Assembly (NCBI RefSeq): GCF_000224145.3
Contig: NC_020171.2
Span: forward strand, 1,619,008 to 1,683,007
Source: Ciona intestinalis
Taxonomy: Eukaryota; Chordata; Ascidiacea; Phlebobranchia; Cionidae
Direction: 5' to 3'
DNA: 64,000 nucleotides
In this document: in pieces, positions 33,801 to 48,800 of the stretch
Numbering within the stretch: the first letter of the stretch is position 1
Layout: each line of letters opens with the position of its first letter
Made by a program: the position numbers and the translations under genes
The notes under the pieces: generated by a model
Databases searched by the model: none
Told to the model about the DNA's origin: nothing
The model's input: the letters and a program-made list of their open reading frames with translations, nothing else

Positions 33801-36800
33801 CAGATGGGCATGTACATACAAATGAACCTGGTGGATGATTAGATATTACATGGTGTGATTTATAAGGGTGTTGGAGTAATAGGACAACTGTGACTTAAAT
33901 CCCAGATTTCTTGGTATTAGTGTTTGCTAGGTATTGTTGTTTTAAGGAAAACATGGTTAGATAAGTCTCCACACCACATGCAGGCCGTCAGGATGCAGAT
34001 ATCGCGCACATATAAGCTTATGTTATAGCCAACGCACATATACTTGTCTGTATGTACGTATGTGCTGCCAGGCTGCATGTAATGAGCTGCAACGCATACG
34101 TTACCACACAATACACATGCCCACTTTTTAAGTGGAATATATGAAGATATATACACAAGATCTTTTCACTTACATCACTGAAGATGATTTTAGTATATTT
34201 AAACTGATATGTAAAGATTATATTTTACATACTTAGGGCTATCATGTATGTATTAAAACTATACCAATCATTTATAGAGTGAATTTACCATTAGTGTTAG
34301 AGCAAGTGTGGCTGCAGTTTCCTTTCCCAGCATTAGCAGAACATTCATTTATATCATCGCATGTGTTTGCTGCACTATTGTACGTGTAGCCAGTTTGACA
34401 CATACAGCTGGAATAGATAAGGCACAAATTAATGAGTTTTATAAAGTATTTGTGATTTTAATGCACAGTATCCCGCGTGCGAATTCGCATGCGAAGTCGT
34501 ATGCAAACCCTTGTCCAATTCCGCATGCGGCAGCCAAATCCGAAAAAAAAAACAGACAAAACGGACAATTTCGGATACTGTGTACAGCCACCTTTACAGG
34601 TCAGACTACAAAATAAAACTTGTTATATACCAGACTACAAACTTACTTATAAGTTCCATCGACATTATTACACACACCGTTCTTAGCAGGGCATGGGTTA
34701 GTTAAGCATTCATTGATATCTACGCAGTGAGATGGATCGCTTGTGTTTTGTGTGAAGCCAATGCCGCATTCACAACTGAAAATGAACAGGTTTTAGTTTG
34801 AGGAAAATACTTTCAAAACCTTAACATTATAATTCTAAACCCTGCATTAAAAAAAATTAGAAATGAAAACAGATTTACAGAGAAAAGAGATTGGTTCAGG
34901 TTTATAAAACATGAATCTTGTCTGTTCTAAAACAAACATTTTAGCCCATAGTCCCATACTTATATAAATACAGATTGGTTTAATACTTTCAATATAGATA
35001 TTTGTTTTTGAACTTATATTTTCTTTTAGTTTTATTACAAACATTACAGATCATACATATGATACAAATATGAAAAAAACGTTGGCATTCTGTGACACTT
35101 GATCCTGCCTGGTATTTTATTAAAATTGTCCAACTTTATGAGCACTAACAGATCAAGACAGTTTTATGAAATTTATCAAAGTTTTAGTTAAAAAACTGAT
35201 GTCAAAAGTAAAAAATATAAATATTAATCTTCTCAGTTACTTACTTGTAACTTCCAAAGTTGTTCTTGCAGGTAAACCTCGGTCCAACGCACGTGTGTGT
35301 ACCTGTTGTGCATTCATCTATATCCTCGCATGATGTTATACTTGAACTAAGGGCAGTGAAACCGGGTTTGCATTCGCACCGGAAGGTTCTTAACTGGTTG
35401 AAACAGTTTGTGCTGTTGGTGGAACAGTTATGGGTGCCTTGCGTGCATTCGTTGAAGTCAGTACAGCCTGTCACATTGTTGGGCACGAGACCAGAGAGGC
35501 AATCGCACCTGTGGGGTTAAATGGGGCTGAATAACTTATTTGTTCTTACATGGCGGGGCAATGGCGGTCAATATAACACATGGAATAGGTATTTTGTTTC
35601 ACAAACATGCCCATACAAACGCCCACAGTGGTAGACTAGTAGCAAATTTGAAACTGTAACCTCTTGGTCATACAGTCAGGTGCAAAAAAACACTGATACG
35701 GGATAACTTAAAAGAAAGTTAACTACTGCTGCTGTAAAGCTTGCTATAGAAACTGAAGTTAAGGCCAGGGTTAGCCTATTACCCCATAGATTTACTTGTT
35801 TTTTATAATTTAAAATATTATTTTACAAATATTTTTTACCATACTGGTTTATACTGGTTTTTACCTGAATGAGCCGGGAGTGTTAACGCATGTTTGTAGA
35901 TTTGCGACGCATGGATTGCTGTCACATTCATTTATGTCAATACAACTCATATTATCTGTTGTGTTCAGTACATATCCAGTGTTGCACGAACAGGCGTGAG
36001 TTGTTGGACTAGCAAAGTCACATTTCTGCTGGCATGGGTTGCTGGCACACACTGTAAAAAAAGATTTTGATAAAATATATAAAAAATGTTAAAAATTTGT
36101 TTGAAAAAAAACAAAATAAATTAAAAGCTCATTTTAAGCTGTATTTACGAAACATAAAATTAATTTTCAGTTATCCCTTCCCATACAGTAACTAAGATCA
36201 GATTAATTAAAACAATAAAGAGAAGAGAAGAAAAGAAGCAGCACAACAATAGTCTTGAACCTATAACCTCTGGGCTGGAAGTAGCATGCTTGCCACAATG
36301 CCATTGCATCTATTATGTCACCCTAAATGAGACCACACCTACCGTCTCTGATACAGAACTGTCCATCCCCAGTAAAGCCTGTAGGGCATGGTCCACAAGA
36401 CACACCAGTAGGACCAGTAGCTGGTGGGGGTAGATCAGTGCATGTTACTCTAGAGTCGCATGGGTTGTTTGTAGCGCAACTGTCTTCATCTTCAGAGCAT
36501 AAAACTCCACTGTACCCAGATGAACAGGTGCACGATTTCAACTGAAAAACATTTAAATGGGTAATAATATGAATGAATGGCAGTTGTTTATCTTAGTGTG
36601 ACAGTGCAACAACAGTCATTTTAACATGGGGGTGTTCTGTTTCATATACACAAGTAAATTAATGAATAAATGTAACATTTTTATCCTTGTGTGTCTGTAA
36701 AAGAAAGTCATTATTATACACAGAGGTTTTGTTTCATACACCTTGCGCCTGCCCATAAGTTACCACATATGTGACTTTGTAGGTGATTGATTTTTCAGTA

Positions 36801-39800
36801 TGACTGACAATTTAAAAAACCTATTATTGACCACACGTAAAAGTGTCATGTGCACGCAGTGGTGGCAGCCTTGAACCTCGAACCAGGTCACCTTTGGTTA
36901 CAAAGCAAGCATTTCAACCACAATAGGCCCAGATGATTGGACCGACAGTGAATATAAATACATAAATATAAACATATAGTATTTCACCTCAAATCTGTTA
37001 GCAGTATCAGAAATAGCAGGATCATTATTGTTGCAAGTTCCTCCATTCTGGCACCCACATAACTTAATGTTAACATCAAGTGAGCTAGCAAAGCCTGAGC
37101 TGTCAATCACATTGATTGACAAGCTGGTGACAGTTGTGTTGGTTGGTGTCCAAGTAAATAAACCAGCTGTAGAGAATAACGGTATTTTAATGAATGTAAA
37201 TTATTTATCCTTGCATTGTGGGGTAACAACATTTGTTATAACATGGAAGTTAATGAACGTATGTGTTTTTTTTCACTAACGAATACATTCTATTTTATAT
37301 TACAGAATAATGTTGATCGAATAAATAAATATTATTTCACGATTGTGGGGCAATGACAGTCATTATACCAATGGCACAACTTGTGCCTGCTCACAAGTTA
37401 TCACATACTCAATTTTAGTGTCAAATAAAAGTATTACTGATTTGCTGCTGTAATTACAATACAGTATAAAATACCCTCTATAGATTATTTTGGTTTTGAA
37501 CTGTTTTATAACATGTCCCAAACCACGTTGCACCTTTAAAAATTACCAACTAAAAGTAGAATCATTTATAAACTCTAAAAAAAGAATAAAACCTTTATCT
37601 TACTTGAAGGGTTGATGGTAGCACCAGTATCTGATTTAATAAGTCCATCCAAACTAAAAGTAATTGTTTCACTCTCTGGATCTGTGGCTTGGAATTGAAT
37701 AGTGGTCAGTTGACCCACTGTGGCTTGAATGGTGAGTGTTGTCATGGTGAAGGTGGGGGGGAGATTGACTGGAAAAATATGGTTTGTTGTCAACATTTTT
37801 ATGATTCATTTATCCTTGCTATTTCAACTAGATAGGTATGTATATAAAGAGTAACCAAGTTTGAAGATAACTTGCATTTTGTTTTCTTTTAGTTTGAGGG
37901 TATTAACTTTTACTGATTGTCCCCTTTTTTGGTGAGAAACTGATTGTTGTTAGTAAAATTGATTATGCAGCATTTGGAGTGACTTTATACACTTCGTGCC
38001 GATTGTAGTTGAATTACTAAATATCCAACTTTGTGTTTAAATGTTAGTATCATTGTCTAACTGAGTAAATCCAAGTTACAAGGCAAATTTTCCTCCTAAT
38101 GTTGGAACACTGGGTCAGGTATTGTTAACAATTAATGTTTTGAAGTCTTGAAACGCATTTTTAATTTCGTTTTTGGCTGTTTAACAAAACCCAGATTGGG
38201 CCCAAATTAAAAGCCACTAACAAAAAAATAGAAAACTTAATTATTTTCAAAGGTTACTTACTGACAGGTTGTCCAATTACGTTCGCTAACACAGTTTGTC
38301 CACGAGAAGTATCTCCACTTATCAATACATCGTGCATGCACGGAGATGATATACTACCGTCCTGTTGAGCAATAGGAGTGTTAATTATGACATGTAGTAT
38401 ACAGACTGGGACCAATAAGCCTACATCCCAGGTCTCAGGTGTGCCTCACTGAAGACCTCACCCTCATAGAATAGAATAAACCAAGACTAATAAGCCTAAA
38501 TCCCAGGGCTCAGGCACAAATCACTAAACCCCTTACTCTCATAATAATAGACTAAAGGTGGCTGTAACACAGTATCCGAAATTCGTCTGTTTTGTTCGGA
38601 TTTCGCTGCCGCATGCGCAACTCGGTAATGGGTTTGCATACGACTTCGCATGCGAATTCGCATGCCGGATACTGTGTACAGCCACCATTAGAGTTCTTAT
38701 ACTTAATTAACACTTTATTTCAAAACAAGACAGTAGTCATACCATAGTACAAGCAGCTTCTGCAGCAGTAAGTTGAGCATCTGTAGCTTCAGACAACAGT
38801 TGTTGTAAGTAGGTAGGAGTAAAGTTTAGATCATTGGTGTCAGCCCATGTCTCGTTGGTCGCATACGTGAAAATAGACTGCGATGCACTGACACGCCCTG
38901 TTGAAGTGTTATTGTAATGAATTGGTAGTTATAACAAGGTAAAAAATTAAAAATATTTACCCATAAATTTACATACATATAACTGGTTGCTATAACATGG
39001 TAAAAAAAAAAACTATCCACAAATTTTCAAACATATGTTGTAACTCTTGCTTTATCATAAAAAACGTGCCCATTCATTAAAGCAGCCATTACGTGCTCAA
39101 TAAACTTACATGAGTTGCCGAATTCATTAATAGGAGGGCTTAGTATCGTTCCATTTGCAATGTATTTGTTCCACCTCTGCTGTTCTGTGTTTGTTGGTGA
39201 TGTAATACTTGTGTATATTATGTCGTCATAGTTAAGAACGGTCCCGTTTCGGTATTTAAAGTCGTTTCGTTTGTTTTGGTCAAAATTGCCTGAAAAATAC
39301 GGTTTATTATATAGTACTGTGGAGTAAGATGGACACTGTTAAAACACAATGTACTATATGTGGACTCTAAAGCACGTTTATTAAACTACAACACTATTTT
39401 ATGCATCATACAGTAAAAAAAATTAAAAATCCCCCTAAATTCTGTACTAAACAGCCCCCCCCCCCATGCTAAGGCACTTATTACAAATAATTAATAAAAT
39501 TTTTTAAAAAATCTTAAATTACCGTATAAGCCACTTAATCTCCCAGAGAGAGTCTGACTGATGCCATTCTCTAACGTTATTTGTTGTCCGTTGGATTTCA
39601 AAACAACCAGCAAACGGTCGTTAGAACCACGTAAGTCGACTTGTAGTTTACCGTCGTTCAAAGATATGTACGCTTCATTATACTTTAGTATACCTGGGTG
39701 GAATATATGAATGAATAACTTATATATGCTCACGTGGCGGGGCAATAACAGTCGTTATAGAACACAGGTGTTCGGTTTCATACATTATATCTTAGAATAC

Positions 39801-42800
39801 ATTGTTATGTAACATTAGAGTGGTCTTTATGTGGAATAGTTAAACGAATGTAACTTATTTATATCTTGTGCGTCGATGCAACGATAGTCGTTATATCTGG
39901 GTGTATAATGTAACGTTATATTGAGTGAAATATATGAATGAATGGTACTTATTTACCATCGCGTGACAGGCAAATGGCAGTCGTTATAACACGGGTGTTC
40001 TGTTTCATACAACTCGTGCTCGCTTACAAATTACCATGTGGCGTTTTTTTTAATATAACCCATAAGTGGCCAATGTAAAGTGGCATCAAAAAGTGCAGAA
40101 AACGACACCCATGTTATAACCCACCAACAAAAATAATGTATTGTATGGTGGGGAAAGATGGGACACCTTTAGCACATAATATCCAAATATTCTGATCGTA
40201 TTTTAAACAATTGGCAATCGTGAGGATGCGGTTTTATAATTATTTGAATGTTTTTTGTTTACTACAAAATGGGACGAGAAAACAGAATGAAAAGGTGTCC
40301 CATCTTCCCCACCCCACTATAACTAATATATGGAAACGATACAGTTTAAGACTTACCGTTTGCGTTTAGTGTTGCTATCTGTGACGTTGTAATACGTGTT
40401 CCATTGATTTGAACAGTCATGTTGACCAAATCCATACTGCTACCATTGGCTACAGTGAATTGGAACACATGTGGCGAAGAAATGGAATCGATTACGGCAA
40501 CACTGGTAACCACTGACGCGTTCACTGGTCTTCCGTTCACGTCTTTGTTGCGCGTCATACGCACCTGTGTGACGTAATAGAGAAGCATTATTGCGTGGGT
40601 AAGTGCGCATATATGCACACATACTGTTATAAAATACATGTAATTATTTGCATATACAAGTTTAGCGTGTTTTGAACAGAGATTACGCTAAAGTATATTG
40701 TATGGTATAATACATTTATTCGTTACAGTAAGTATAACTCCATATAACAGATTGCAACGACTCAATTTTCTTGCTAGCTGTAGGAGCCACGCTTCTATCC
40801 AATAAGTTGTTTATACATTACATTGTTCTTAGTAATAACTGGAGTTTCCTCGTTATTTCCATCTTTTGCACGTCTGTATTTTTCGTTATCGTTCTTATCA
40901 GACAAGATGTTTACGTAACACAGACAACACAGTACATAAACGTTTATGATAACGTCTATATGGAGTAATCATGACGATTGATAAACGTATTAACATAACC
41001 TTAACAACCCAAAAGGACTAGTTAAGATATCAAAATAGCCGCATATCTTTACAGACAGTCGTTAATCGTTATAACACCCTATGAATAAAATATATGCGCG
41101 TCAGTTAAAAAAGCGTGGCTGTTAAACCCAATATATATAATATATATATTTTAATAGCAAAATGTGGCCGCATAAGATATAAAAACACATCAAACAGCAA
41201 TATAGACACGTACCTGCACAGAGAGACCGTTATTCGCCGATATAAGTTGATATTCCCCAACGCCAGAGAATGAATAGGCATTCCCGTCAAATGATTGTAA
41301 ATGCGGATCGCCAACGGTGGTTGCTGCCATTGCAAAGAATGTGATAACGTAATACAGAAACATGGTTTCAATATATTTGTTTAAAATGCTAGCAAAAGGT
41401 ACGAAGTTTTAAAAATTTGAAACTTAAAACTTTCAGGGCCTATGCTTTGACCGCTATCTACATAATACAGTAACATTGTTTCAATATCTTAAAATAGTTT
41501 TAGACTGCTTAAGCATAAGAACGGCGTGTTCTAGTCAATACATCTGCTTATAATACACTAGCCAAACGTATAACTTATTAGGACAGTTAAAGCCTTTGAC
41601 TTTAACGGTTATCAAACGTCTGTTAAGGCTTGAGATATGGCATAACAACTATGGACTATAGCGTGTTTTTACGACCGTCGTTTTGCTGCTAATTCCCTTT
41701 TTTCGCTATTTTGATTATCTGAGTTTCGTTACCGTATTTAAAAAGCATAAATAAAGATTGTGCTGCATAATATACTATACTATGTCTAGAAGAGCGGTTA
41801 CTATAGCTCTGTTACTAAGAAAACAACATTCTATAGCACGTCACACTTAGGATTTGGAATACCCGTTACACCCACGATTACACCACAGGTTATGTATTGT
41901 GAAACGTCACCTATACTGTGTATTGCAACTTATGGCCGATATGCAGCGCTTAGTCATTGCGTTATATTGCTAGAGGTATGACATCTTTAAATAATGAGTT
42001 ATGTATAGTATTGTGGGGTAAGATGGATACCGCTAGCACACAGTATCTATACATGTCATTTGCTTGTCGGATCGGGGCATCTTAAATTAATGAGTTATGC
42101 ATATATACTGTTGGGTAAGATATAGATGTCTTGACAACGTAATGTCCGTACTTCGAATCGTGTTTTTAGCAATTAACAACGATCTTTTGTAGTCGTGAGA
42201 ATGCGGTTTTGTTTACTACTAAACGGCGCAATACAAGAGGATAAAATATGGACTATTTACTTCAAGCTACATGATTTAAGTCACACTAGTCAAAGTTACT
42301 TCTACATCACAGTATATAAACACACAAGCATAAAATATACATCTCTTTTTCCAGACATAACCAAGAATTCGCTTTGATGCATGAATACGACTTGTTTTTA
42401 TAATTAAAGTTTTTATAATTAAAGGGATCCGTAATTGAGTTTACGCAGGGCAATTCCCTGATAGTCCGTATTTTTACATGCACAGAATGTAGTATAACAT
42501 GCCCAGAATAAACGTGTCTGTTGCCAACTTACCGTATACAAAGAGGACATAACCGACCGACGATGTAGAAGGCCTCTTTTCATTATACATGGCGCAGTAC
42601 TTTGGATTGGTGGATCTAATACAACAGTCTATACCAGGCTGGGCGTCGTTTGCTGTTAAATAAATGGTTTAAATAAACAAGTGGATTTTAACATAGATAT
42701 GATTTTTATTTCTTATCTCTTAGAATACAGTAGTCGTAATGAATGAATGGTTGTAACTTGCTTTATCTTTGAGTGGCGGGGTAACAACAGTGGTTTTAAC

Positions 42801-45800
42801 TCAGGTGTTTTGTTTCACACACCACGTGCGCGCTAAGAGTTATCACGTATGAAACTTTGTGGGTGATAATATAGAAAACCAATTAGGGTCACGGCGCAGG
42901 AAACGTTATGGGGTACCCGCGTTATAACACGGGTGTTTTGTTTCATACACCACGTGCCAAAGTTACCATATGTTACTGATAGATACCACATATGTAACTT
43001 TGTTGGTAATTATTTTTTGAAATATTCTAAAACATTTTTACATTCATTACTGTCAATTAAGACACTTACCTAATCTTTTATCAGCGTCTTCAGCAGTGTT
43101 GGAAAAGATAACAGACCGTCCATAGTAGCCTCCATTTGGATAACCATTGGATATAAAGGCAGCATTCCCCTTATAACAGCATGTAAGGCCAGAAGTGTTG
43201 GTTTTACGGACATTAGATTGGAAACATCGGGGACCTACAATTTTGGGAAAAATACAGTTTATTTTGACCTCAAATTTGAAATTAGCTTGGGTTTTATATT
43301 GGCTCCGAAAAATTTAAAATGGAGCATAAAAAATTATTTGGTAGGGTGGGGTAAGATGGGACACCTTCAGCACATAATATTCAAGTATCCTGATCGCGTT
43401 TTGAACGCTTAACAACGGTCTAAGGAAGTCGTGAGGATACTGTATAATTTAATAATTCTTTTTAATATGTTTTGTTTACTACAAAAAGGGACAAGAAAAT
43501 AGAATGAAAAGATGTCTCATCTTCCCCCACAGTGCTACATATTATCGAATATAACTTGTTTATCATGGTGTTAACATTAATTATGCTTTTGAAAAGAATG
43601 TTTGGCATGTTATAAATACTAGATACATTTTAAATCTATAAGGGATTTTCTGTAAAGTTTTAATTTTTAAAAGCAAGTTTAAACTCAATAGAAAAAAGAC
43701 AGAAGATTTATTTTAGTTCTAAACAATAATATATGAAATATTTCATGTTAAATTAAAATTTAAAAAAAAATAAAAAAATAGAAGAAGAATATATGAAATA
43801 TTTCCTGTTAAATAAAAAGTAAAAAAGTAATAAAGTCATAATGCTAACCTGTCCATTGTCGAAGAGACATTAACACATCAGAAGTAACGACTCCTTTCAA
43901 GGGTGCTGGTCCCACTCCAGCGTGGGGTGGCCATATTGGTGTGGTAACAAAGGATTTGTCATAAAAAGCGTTGAATAAAGTTGGTGGGCATGCCTGGGAG
44001 AAAGGTTTGTTAAAAGTTTTGCAACACTTTGGTATGTCTGGTGTATAAAAAGACACCCATGTTATAACCTAACAGTGAGCATGAGGTGTATGAATACACT
44101 ATGTGTGTCTGCTGTATAAGAAGACACGACACCTATGCTAAAAGTAGACAGTGAGCACCAGATGTGTTTATAGTTCATATGTAAAGTTATAGTTTGACAG
44201 TGGACATGAGGTATTAAAACATTTTGTGTGTTTTGTTTACATAAAAACACATTTTTAACTTAACTAACTGGACAGTGAGCATGAGGGGTGTGAATCACTA
44301 TGCGTGTTTAGTGCGTACAAGTACACTACAATTATGTGTGTATAAATAAATACACTACCACAACAACTAAGACCTTCCTACACCAATACAAACAAAACTT
44401 ACAGTTTTTTCCACCCATGTTGTAGCATTTGGTTGGTTGTCATACCAAGCTTGGCAAGCAGCTTCAGGAGTTTGTGTCATATCACTTGTAGCATCATCTG
44501 TTCGCATTATGAAGACTCCTTTCTTACCTGGAATTGAAATTAAATCGGTTTATTTGTAAATTGGAGAACAGAAACAGAAGAATGGTTTTAATTTTTGTTA
44601 TTCTTTTTAGTTTTAGGTTTTTCTTGCAATGGAAGAGCAAGAAAGTTGTAAGTTAGAAATAGGTTACCATGTGTTTTTTGCCATAATGTGATATTACATA
44701 TATAAATATGTAAAGTGTATCTATGTGCATAAAGTGTCTACTAGTGTAACTTTAATGTAAATTGTATACTTGTCAGTGAATCCAATGTATGTAACTTAAT
44801 TTATCCTCGCATGGCCTTAAACCCATTACCTCTGGGTTACAGGTAGGCGCCCTAACCACTATGCCACGGCACCGGACGTATATTTTAACTTTTTAAGTAT
44901 ATTTTAGAACAAGTTATGAAGCACCTGTATTTGCGATGATGTGTAAAGGGTCAATTGGTATAACACTACTGTAGATTCAAATATTCCATACTTGTAACCA
45001 AAGTATTTATGAAGCACAAGTTATGACGTACCTGTATTTGGTCCCACAAAGAGATCTGGACGGTTGGGGTTACTGCTCGTTGTTACAGAATGGGTGAAAC
45101 TCTTTTGAGGGTTTGTGTATCCCACTTTGCCCCGGTAGTTCATAAAGTTACGGGCGAGCATGTCACTGTAAGATGTCAGTGCAAAAGAACGTATCCCATC
45201 AGTGGCGTATAGGATTTGAAATGTAAGGCCCTGTTAATACAAATATATGTGTGGCTGATAATTTAGACAACCCATTAGTGACCACTGAGGTTGGAGCAAT
45301 TGCCGTTAGGTGTCTTGCCCAAGGACACATTCACCTAAAATGGTAGCGACGACGAGGCTTAAACCCATTACCTCTGGTTTAGAGGCAGGCACGCTAACCA
45401 ACTGAGCCACAACGCTAGTAATAGAAAGGATAATTAAAATCTGTATTTATAAACGGTGGAAGTGACAAAATTAACTTGTAATAATTTGATTAGTGCAGAA
45501 GCTAATTAAAATCTGCATTTGTAACTCTACAGTTTAAAAATTATACTGTTACTCACTTCTCCTGTTGTTGCAAAGAAGATTGGGTGGTAAGGAACGACGC
45601 TGTATGTTAGTTTGAACACTTCTTTGGCTTCGAAGTTTAAGATAGGTTGTTCTGTTACGTTCACTTGGCTTCTTATAGCATTGTTTACCATTGCAAGAAG
45701 TCGATCACCAGCTGTAAGTATTGGAAAGTTTTGTATAACATACAATGAATAAATGAATGTAACTTACTTTATCTTTGCGTGGCCAGAAAACGTCAGTCGT

Positions 45801-48800
45801 TATAACATGGTTGTTCTGTTTCATACACCTCGTGCCAGCTAACAAGTTACCATGTATGTTACTTTGTAGGTGAATATTTTTTTGGGGGAAGTTTTTGTTT
45901 GTATGTGACTGATAACCTGGACAACCAATTAGTGACCACTGGTTTGGAGCAATTTTCGTTAGGTGTCTTATTCAAGGACACAAAGGCCCTGTTATGTATT
46001 TAACTAAACACGTAAGCGCGCAAGGTGTGTCAAACAGGACACACGTTTGGTATAGTCTATCATTGCCCACCACGTGAGGTTAAAAAGTTACATTTATTTA
46101 ATAAAAACAACAAAACATACAACATACCAGCATTGGTTTTGCCCATTATAATATGCTGGTAATAAATAGGGTAGTCCTTCGGTTGTAAACGTGACCAGAA
46201 CCCAGCTATAAGGCCATCTCCTGTTGTAGATGAAGTGGACAGGTCTGCAGAGATGGAGTTAGCGTACGCTGACTGTGTTCTTGAACCAGAGGATGGCTGT
46301 AGTACTAATACACCATTGATTGTCCCATATATCCTGTAAAGAGTAGTAGTTTTATCAAGCAAGGTATTCCAAAGCTTACTTCTATTCTATTCTGTAAGGA
46401 TGAAGTCCTACAGCATAGTATGCGATGCTACTCTGTATGTGTATACACTATTATAAGCGTAAAATAATAGGTGTCTAAAATGACTTGTCACCCATGCTTT
46501 TCAGCCATTTTTATCACCCCAGGTTTATATGTAAACAGCTTTTATTCCGCTGTTAAGTGTCTATAGAAACAAGCAGAGCCAAAGTATATTGCATTTGCCA
46601 CATTAATCAATGAGGTTTCCTATGTTTATAGAATATTAGTGTGACTGTATTTCAGCAATATCATCCCAGATTTAGATGAAACTAAAAAAACTATGAATCG
46701 CATACAACAGGTTTACATTGTACCCTAGTTTAACACTACAGCTAAATGAATAAATGGATGAATGCAACTTATTTTATCCTCGCATTGCTGGAAAAAATAC
46801 AGTCATTATAACATAGGTGTTCTGTTTCATACACCTTGTGCCAGCTTACGAGTTACCATGTGGATGTATGTATGTGACTTAGTGAGTTTGTTTTTATGTA
46901 TGATAATTTGGACAACCCATTAGTGACCACTGGGTTGGCTGCAGACTAACCTGTAGTATGTTTTGTTTCCAATCACAAATCCAACTTCACTTGTTACTAT
47001 GTTGGAATATGAGCTTTGTTCCAAGGGGGAATCACCAACAGCGATACCAAACGGTTGCACTAATTGCTCTGTGTAGAAAATAAAATTAACAGTGATCTAA
47101 ATGCATTTGCTGTTTAATTCATAAACCTCATGCTCACTGTCATAACATGGGTGTCTCCTTATACACCCGACACACATGGTGTATTCAAACAAAAGTTTAA
47201 CATTAAGGCATAAAAAAAATATGCACAGAAAATAGAATAAAACATTGCTTTCTCATTACTCACCAATGCAAACTGAGCCATCAATGGGTCCTCCAGATGG
47301 TACTACGAATCCAGTATTACACGTGCAAGTGAAACTACCATTAGTGTTTGTACATGTTGCATTTATACTGCAGGAGGCTTGGCCATTGGTGCATTCATTG
47401 ACGTCATTCTGTTTTGTTTAAAGATTGTGTTACTTCTGCTACCAGGCATAATGTAATATACTTTTTAGGAATCTTCTGGTATAAACGTTAAACAAAATAA
47501 ATATTTTTAAACAAAAAGAGCTAGAATAGTTTATAGTGGTTGAATATCCAGTTACAAATGGTATCTTTTATGTTACGAAATATCAGGCAAAATTATATTT
47601 CATACTAACGTACATTTCTAGCAGAGGCACTTCACATCTCTTAAAAAACCAGGGTACTTTTTATTTATTACTTTTAATTGATGCAATATCTCTAATTTCC
47701 CGTTTACTGTGCTAACCCAGATTATTCATATGATAAACCATTAAATGGTATAAAAGGCACTTCCCGTATACTTAAGTTAGGGGCCTTTAATTCCTAGTTA
47801 CTGTTTCGAACTTAAACACATCACACCAATACCACTTACATCACACTTTGGACCAGTATAACCTGGCTTGCAGTCGCATTCAAAACTACCCTGTGTGTTC
47901 CTACAACTGCCACCATTCATACACATAAGGTTTGTGGTCACACAAGCAGAAGGACTGAGAATTGATGGCACGCAACCAGGTATGATAACTGTCTGGCCAT
48001 GGGCCAAGCACTCATCAACATCTGGGGGAAAAGGTAAGTTAGATAATGGTGTTTACTTATGGTAAATTATAAAATTATGCTGTTAAGATACATGGGTGTT
48101 TGTACACCTCATGCTCACTGTTAAAGTGTTGGGTTATAGCATGTGTCTCCATATACAACATGCACACTTAAAATGTGTGTTTTCTTATATACACATGGTG
48201 ACTTCATACCAACTTTTGTTCTCTGTTTTGCTATAATATAGGTGTCTCTTTATACACCATACATACATTGTGTATTCTTACACCTCATACAAATTACAAA
48301 ACACTGTGTTACCTTCTGTGCATTCTGTGCCTCTCCACCCTTCATTGCATTCGCATCTGTAAAGCTTGCTTGTTGTAAAGTCGTCCACACAAGTTCCATT
48401 GCCACACTTGGAAACACCAGTGTTACATACACTCACTGCTTTGTCACAGCAGAAATCTGGGGCATGAGCAGCAGGTGCATAGCCGGAGTTACATGAGCAT
48501 GTGTGTGTAGTGGCACCGGCAGGATTAAGGCAGTTCTGTAATTTTGTATGGACCATAATTAAAATAAAAAAAAACTAAAAAAAAAATCGTTGCTACAAGA
48601 CAAGCGAAAAAATAAAATAAAACATAACAATATGGGAAAGGCAAAAAAACACCTAGCAAGTGTGAAAAAATATAAAAATGAGACAGAACCTAGCAAAAAA
48701 ACTGAATTGTAAAATGTGAAAAACAGATAGAATTTAGTGTAAAACAGAATAAAATGGTTTTTACATGCTCGCAGAAGTGTGGGCCAGCGCACTCATTGAT

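Larger units (their letters stand above)
32359..36541 (-). other. Second EGF cluster (nine exons)
   Basis: Exons 36343-36541, 35865-36051, 35245-35508, 34647-34775, 34289-34407, 33708-33827, 33072-33221, 32614-32719 and 32359-32423. Most carry the calcium-binding signature, for example [55 protein letters not shown] and [11 protein letters not shown]. In this cluster several EGFs are cut by introns within the domain (phases 1 and 2 alternate), unlike the N-terminal cluster. Confidence 0.88.
38743..41323 (-). other. VWD domain (five exons)
   Basis: Exons 41214-41323 ([20 protein letters not shown], the VWD entry motif), 40357-40564, 39523-39693 ([19 protein letters not shown] ... LSGLYG), 39110-39289 ([16 protein letters not shown]) and 38743-38897. 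[13 protein letters not shown] is the family LCGxxxGxxxDDF motif with Tyr in place of the first Cys. Confidence 0.88.
42533..43993 (-). other. AMOP domain (three exons)
   Basis: Exons 43849-43993 ([10 protein letters not shown] ... SLRQWTG), 43070-43234 (CFQSN ... [10 protein letters not shown] ... [10 protein letters not shown]) and 42533-42652 ([23 protein letters not shown]). The Cys spacing and the CCxxS..xxYCxxYxxxRP motif are those of AMOP. Confidence 0.88.
44403..47068 (-). other. NIDO domain (five exons)
   Basis: Exons 46951-47068 ([15 protein letters not shown]), 46128-46333, 45557-45711 ([13 protein letters not shown]), 45032-45230 ([20 protein letters not shown]) and 44403-44527. 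The TFQxxLATDGxRSFAxFxY stretch is the NIDO hallmark; it leads straight into AMOP. Confidence 0.85.
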
